Made by a program: the position numbers and the translations under genes. The notes under the pieces are model-generated. The model ran no database searches and had not been told where the DNA came from. It saw only the letters and a program-made list of their open reading frames with translations. Source: DUEL01 sp964580565 (GTDB lineage Bacteria; Chloroflexota; Anaerolineae; B4-G1; DUEL01). Taken from it: a stretch of DNA of 8,048 bases. Shown piece after piece: positions 4,988 through 8,048 of the stretch; positions within the stretch are counted from its first letter, which is position 1, and each line of letters starts with the position of its first letter. Location: positions 1 through 8,048 of the forward strand of contig CAZOLN010000119.1 in the NCBI GenBank assembly GCA_964580565.1, given 5' to 3'.

Positions 4988-6085
4988 TTAGGGAGGCGTT
5001 CCGGAGCGGTGGCGGGCGGCGAAGGCGTAGAGACGGTAGAGAAGAGGGCGCAGGGGACGGTCCCACGCGCCGACGGTGCGCACCAGTCTCCCGCCGAAGC
5101 CCCGCTTGAAGCGGTACACCCCCCACAACCCATCCCGGCGATGGGTAAACTCCGCCTCCAACTGCTCCAAGTCCGCGTCCGGCACGCCCCACAGGTCGTA
5201 CTCGGTGCAGCCCAGGGACCGGGCCCAGCGCATCGCCTCCCACTGGAGAAGGTAGGTGGGCATCTTCTCCCGATGGGCGTCGCCGGAGGCCCCGTAGAAG
5301 TACCAGGACCGCCGCCCCAGAGCGAAGGCCATCAGCGCAGCCACCGGCTCCCCTTCAACCTCGGCCAGCAGAAGCCGCGCCCAGCCTCGGGGGACGAAGA
5401 GCCGGAAGGCCCGCTCGTAGTAGGCCGGGGCGTGGACGCCGAACCGGTTCCGGGCTCCGGTGACCGCCATCAGCCGATGGAACGTCGGCAGGTCCGCCTC
5501 CGTCCCCTCCCTCACCGTCACCCCCTTGCGGGCCGCCAGCCGGACGTTGTACCGCGTCTTCTGCTTCATCCGCGCCAGGATCTCCTCCTCCGCGCCGGAG
5601 AGGTCCACGACCAGGGTGCGGCGCGGCTGGACGCTGCCCAGAGGGGAGGGGACGAAGCCCAACGCCGCCAAACGCTCCCGCCAGGCCGGCTCATCCGGCA
5701 GGTCCGGTTCCACCGTGAGGACGATGGCCCCCCGTCTGCGGGCCGCTGCCGCCGCTGCGTCCATCAGCGCGGCGACGGTTCCCCCATCCTCCCAATCTAC
5801 CAGCGGACCGCGGGGCACGTAAGCCAGGCGGGCCAGGCCGCCGGGGAGCCGTCGGTAGAGGATCTGCGCTCCAGCGACGATCCGCTCCCCGTCGACAAGG
5901 GCGATCCGCTCCACCTCCCAGCCGAAGGCGGCCTTCAGTTCGCCCCAGGGGGAGGTCTGGAGGATGTGGGCCTGCGGATGGGCGGCGACGAAGCGATCCC
6001 AGGCGTCCGGATCGGGCACAGCGGGCGATAAGTGGCGGGCGGCGAGCGGCGAGTTGGAGATCGTGGCTGGGCTCGACTCCGTCAC
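4988..6085 (-). CDS. FemAB family peptidoglycan bridge aminoacyltransferase
   Basis: 365 aa from a GTG start. FemA/B/X enzymes use aminoacyl-tRNA to add amino acids to the lysine or diamino side chain of the lipid II stem peptide, on the cytoplasmic face. The tandem GNAT-like fold is visible from about residue 28 (AWDRFVAAHP, then ILQTSPWGELKAAFGW at 41-56). Other signs: LARLAYVPRGPLVDW (84-98), RMKQKTRYNVRLAARKGV (172-189), WYFYGASGDAHREKMPTYLLQWEAMRWA (261-288), YDLWGVPD (296-303) and GVYRFKRGFGG (322-332). The long coiled-coil insertion of staphylococcal FemA is absent, as in FemX-like members. The GTG is chosen because AAGGAGG lies 6 nt upstream and it overlaps the methyltransferase stop as GTGA. 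An in-frame extension to 6379 is shadow. Residues 5-22 are low complexity and partly repeat-encoded. The amino acid added cannot be read. Confidence 0.9.
   Translation of the reverse strand: MTESSPATISNSPLAARHLSPAVPDPDAWDRFVAAHPQAHILQTSPWGELKAAFGWEVERIALVDGERIVAGAQILYRRLPGGLARLAYVPRGPLVDWEDGGTVAALMDAAAAAARRRGAIVLTVEPDLPDEPAWRERLAALGFVPSPLGSVQPRRTLVVDLSGAEEEILARMKQKTRYNVRLAARKGVTVREGTEADLPTFHRLMAVTGARNRFGVHAPAYYERAFRLFVPRGWARLLLAEVEGEPVAALMAFALGRRSWYFYGASGDAHREKMPTYLLQWEAMRWARSLGCTEYDLWGVPDADLEQLEAEFTHRRDGLWGVYRFKRGFGGRLVRTVGAWDRPLRPLLYRLYAFAARHRSGTPP
6032..6059 (+). repeat. Short heptamer-like run in the FemAB 5' coding end
   Basis: GTGGCGG, GCGGCGA, GCGGCGA and GTTGGAG follow one another with a 7-base period. 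They encode the non-conserved FemAB N-terminus around residues 9-18 on the minus strand. The sequence differs from the CARGRKG array, so it is a separate repeat type. Confidence 0.45.
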
Positions 6086-6927
6086 GGCGCGCCTCCTTTT
6101 CGAGCCACGATCAGCAGGCCGCCGCCCTTCTCGCCGGGGGGGACGTCCATCTCGTAGTAGGGCCGCCAGGCCCGGCTTAACCGCGCCACCACCCAGCGAC
6201 GGAGGAGCCGTTGGTAACCCAGACCCCGGAGACGGGGGGAGGCCAAGACCCGCCACGGGGACCAGCGGTCGATCCCGTACCGGCCGTTCATCCGGTCCCA
6301 CAGCCGCTCCACCGGCTCCGGGATGTAGTATCGGGCTCCCTCCAGCGACATCCCCGCCCTCCCCAGCAGGTCGGCCCACTCGTCGGGGGTATGGTAGTGG
6401 TAGTGGGCCAGCCGCACGTCCACCCCTGTCGCATACCGCTCCGCCCCCTCGGGATCGCCCTGCTCCCAGCGGATCCGATAGCCGTGGAGGAGGGCGCGGA
6501 AGGCGTCGGAGGGGACGGTGAAGATGAAGCGACCCCCGTGCTGGAGGACCCGGCCCGCCTCCTGGAGGACGGGGAGGGGATCGGGGATGTGCTCCAGGAC
6601 CGAGTTGCTGAAGACGGTGGCGAAGGAGCCGTCGGCATAGGGCATCCGGTGGCCGTCGGCCTGCTGGACCCAGCGGTAGACCCCTGATCGGGCCGCCTTC
6701 CGCACCTGCTCGGCCCAGGGGTCCAGCCCGACGTCCACCCCCTCCAGGCCGAAGAGGGCTCCGGCGATGAGGCCGTCGCCGCAGCCCAGGTCGAGCAGGG
6801 GGCGCGGGTAGGTCTCCTCAGCAGCCGTCCGCAGTTCCACCGCCCGCCAGAGGGCCACGGGCGGGGCGAACCAGTACCGGTCGAGCAGTTCGACCAGGTA
6901 GTCCTTCGCCGGGGGTCGGCCGTTCAT
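6082..6927 (-). CDS. Class I SAM-dependent methyltransferase
   Basis: 281 aa. Methyltransf_11/25-type Rossmann fold. Motif I is LLDLGCGDG (44-52), the SAM glycine loop. The acidic residue after the second strand is Asp69 in VGLDP. Motif II/III is QQADGHRMPYADGSFATVFS (88-107), followed by NSVLEHIPDP (108-117) and GGRFIFTVPSD (131-141). The C-terminal half (about 145-281) is longer than the core fold and rich in Arg, Trp and Tyr, with a positively charged stretch RLRGLGYQRLLRRW (232-245) that could contact membrane or substrate (inference). The ATG at 6927 overlaps the upstream stop as ATGA. GAGGA lies directly against the ATG, too close for a normal ribosome site, so coupled reinitiation is likely. 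Its frame extension to 7095 is the DUF362 gene in another frame. The substrate is unknown. Confidence 0.88.
   Translation of the reverse strand: MNGRPPAKDYLVELLDRYWFAPPVALWRAVELRTAAEETYPRPLLDLGCGDGLIAGALFGLEGVDVGLDPWAEQVRKAARSGVYRWVQQADGHRMPYADGSFATVFSNSVLEHIPDPLPVLQEAGRVLQHGGRFIFTVPSDAFRALLHGYRIRWEQGDPEGAERYATGVDVRLAHYHYHTPDEWADLLGRAGMSLEGARYYIPEPVERLWDRMNGRYGIDRWSPWRVLASPRLRGLGYQRLLRRWVVARLSRAWRPYYEMDVPPGEKGGGLLIVARKGGAP
6092..6098 (-). promoter_or_regulatory. Ribosome binding site of FemAB, inside the methyltransferase
   Basis: A full AAGGAGG on the minus strand lies 6 nt before the GTG at 6085. It decides the start of FemAB in the absence of an ATG. Confidence 0.85.
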
Positions 6928-8048
6928 TCCTCGTCGGTTGACCTGCGGTGGAGCAGCCACCACCCTCCAGCGATCAGGCCGGCAAGCAGCAGGAGCATAC
7001 CGGCGGCGACGGAGACCGTCCGCGGCTCCATCCCCGGCATCACCACGCCGCCCACCCCGGCCTCCGCGCCATACTCGGCGAAGAGACGCCCCCACTTAGT
7101 GTGCAGCGCCGCCTCCACCCGCTTCCGGCCGACGAAGGGGTACCAGTAGACGTTGTGGTAGAAGTTGGAGGCGAAATAGGACCAGGGGACCAGCGGGCTG
7201 CGCAGGAGGAGGTTCTCGAACGGCTTGAGCGGGCCGTGGTAGATCAGTTTCTGTCCCCGGCTGGCGAAGGTATCTTCCTGGACGAAGTGCCAGTCCTGGG
7301 ACATCACCCAGTCCCGATCCTCGCCGACGATTTCGATCTGTTCAGGGTCGCCCACCCCCAGCCCCATCTCGTGGGCGATGCGGATGAAGGGGATGGAGAG
7401 GGGGTCGAACCCCTGAAGGTGGGCCGATATGGCGTCGATGGCGACCCAGTCGGCGGAGGCGAGGATGACGTCCTTTTCATGCCAGCGCATCGCACGGGGG
7501 CCAGGCCCGTCCCCGGCGAAGGTCCCGTCCATCACAGCGAAAATGCCGGGGTGGATGTCCTGGGAGATCATCAGGAGGTCCACCAGCGTCTCGTGGATGA
7601 CCGAGTGGGTCCAGTGCCGCTTGGTCCCCAGGAGCCCCCCGAAGGCGTTCTTCATCGCGCCGGTGATGGTGGTGAAGACGTGGGTCTTTACCGTTGGAAG
7701 TTGAATAATATTCCGCCCGATCAAGATTTCCGGAATATAGACGCCTTCGGGATAGATCTTATCCAGGACCAGAAAGGGCTGTGGGGGCTCGTAGCGGACC
7801 CATCGATACTGGGGCTCATAGAGGTGGACATTGCGGAGGCCGTACTTCTCCACCACGTAAAGATGCTTGTTGTTCCGCTCCCCGACGTAGGCATCCACCA
7901 CGACGGTGTTGTTATGGGCCGCGATGAGGTCACGGTAGCCCGCCGCCAGCAACGCCCGGATGACCCCCTCCAACTGCCAGGGGGTCGTCGAACAGGCGGG
8001 ATACCAGGTCTGCCAGGAGATGTTGATCTTGAGGATGGTCTCTTTGTC
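6924..8048 (-). CDS. DUF362 protein with C-terminal membrane anchor (5' end off the window)
   Basis: 374 residues are visible. The frame runs open to the window edge, so the true start lies beyond 8048. The visible N-terminus reads DKETILKINISWQTWYPACS, and the next residues TTPWQLEGVI fit the family's opening region. DUF362 hallmarks are clear: LPTVKTHVFTTITGAMKNAF (117-136), VMDGTFAGDGPGPRAM (172-187), DWVAIDAISAHL (200-211) and FIRIAHEMGLGVGDPEQIEIVG (221-242). Function of the family is not established. Only one cysteine (Cys19) is visible, so no ferredoxin domain is present in this part. A hydrophobic helix at about 345-366 (VSVAAGMLLLLAGLIAGGWW region) followed by HRRSTDEE indicates a C-terminal anchor with its short basic end probably in the cytoplasm. 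It is first in the visible operon and overlaps the methyltransferase by 4 nt. Confidence 0.88.
   Translation of the reverse strand, partial: DKETILKINISWQTWYPACSTTPWQLEGVIRALLAAGYRDLIAAHNNTVVVDAYVGERNNKHLYVVEKYGLRNVHLYEPQYRWVRYEPPQPFLVLDKIYPEGVYIPEILIGRNIIQLPTVKTHVFTTITGAMKNAFGGLLGTKRHWTHSVIHETLVDLLMISQDIHPGIFAVMDGTFAGDGPGPRAMRWHEKDVILASADWVAIDAISAHLQGFDPLSIPFIRIAHEMGLGVGDPEQIEIVGEDRDWVMSQDWHFVQEDTFASRGQKLIYHGPLKPFENLLLRSPLVPWSYFASNFYHNVYWYPFVGRKRVEAALHTKWGRLFAEYGAEAGVGGVVMPGMEPRTVSVAAGMLLLLAGLIAGGWWLLHRRSTDEE

Noticed and set aside
4895..6031. A 378-aa plus-strand open frame across the heptamer array and FemAB
   Set aside because: It begins inside the repeat and its composition is a low-complexity mirror of FemAB; the antisense FemAB has clear motifs and a ribosome binding site.
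6086..6379. FemAB start at 6379
   Set aside because: 98 extra Gly/Pro/Arg-rich residues overlapping the methyltransferase; the GTG at 6085 with AAGGAGG fits much better.
7971..7973. TTG at 7973 as the start of the DUF362 gene
   Set aside because: The frame continues open to the window edge and the upstream residues (KINISWQTWYPAC, then STTPW) look like conserved family sequence, so the gene is cut rather than starting here.

Overview
This is a GC-rich bacterial segment, roughly two-thirds G+C by eye. It carries nine protein genes (one cut by the window edge), no RNA genes and one repeat-rich intergenic block. The protein families (M20 peptidase, MFS permease, GNAT, PaaI-type thioesterase, CoxM-like FAD subunit, FemAB, SAM methyltransferase, DUF362) and the interspersed heptamer and octamer repeats would suit a Chloroflexota-like genome such as an Anaerolineae relative. 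That placement is inferred from style and has no marker gene behind it.

Left half, + strand (1-3372). A near-consensus promoter (TATAAT at 94-99) drives an M20 metallopeptidase of the CPG2 type. An MFS permease follows 9 nt later, so the two look like a permease and hydrolase pair for a small peptide or N-acylated amino acid. A second strong promoter (TTGGAA, 17 bp, TATAAT; 2546-2574) drives a GNAT-like protein with a degenerate acetyl-CoA loop and a tiny two-helix membrane protein. The acidic tail of the membrane protein is written by an 8-bp tandem repeat.

Middle, - strand (3374-4698). A PaaI-like hotdog thioesterase and a CoxM/XdhB-like FAD-binding subunit form a coupled pair (TGATG overlap). 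The FAD subunit ends one base from the convergent small membrane gene. No molybdenum or iron-sulfur partner subunit is in the window.

Intergenic block 4699-4987. This is the most unusual stretch. A 159-bp nested palindrome (4767-4925) has imperfect 25-nt terminal inverted repeats and an inner 26-nt hairpin, and is bounded by exact GCAGGA direct repeats. It sits inside a degenerate heptamer array whose phase is restored if the element plus one GCAGGA copy is removed. This looks like a small non-autonomous (MITE-like) insertion into a heptamer array.

Right half, - strand (4988-8048). DUF362 protein (N-terminus off the window), SAM methyltransferase and FemAB transferase are joined by two 4-nt start/stop overlaps (ATGA, GTGA), so they are probably one operon. 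FemAB points to peptidoglycan cross-bridge work. The DUF362 protein ends in a membrane anchor. A cell-envelope role for the trio is inferred.
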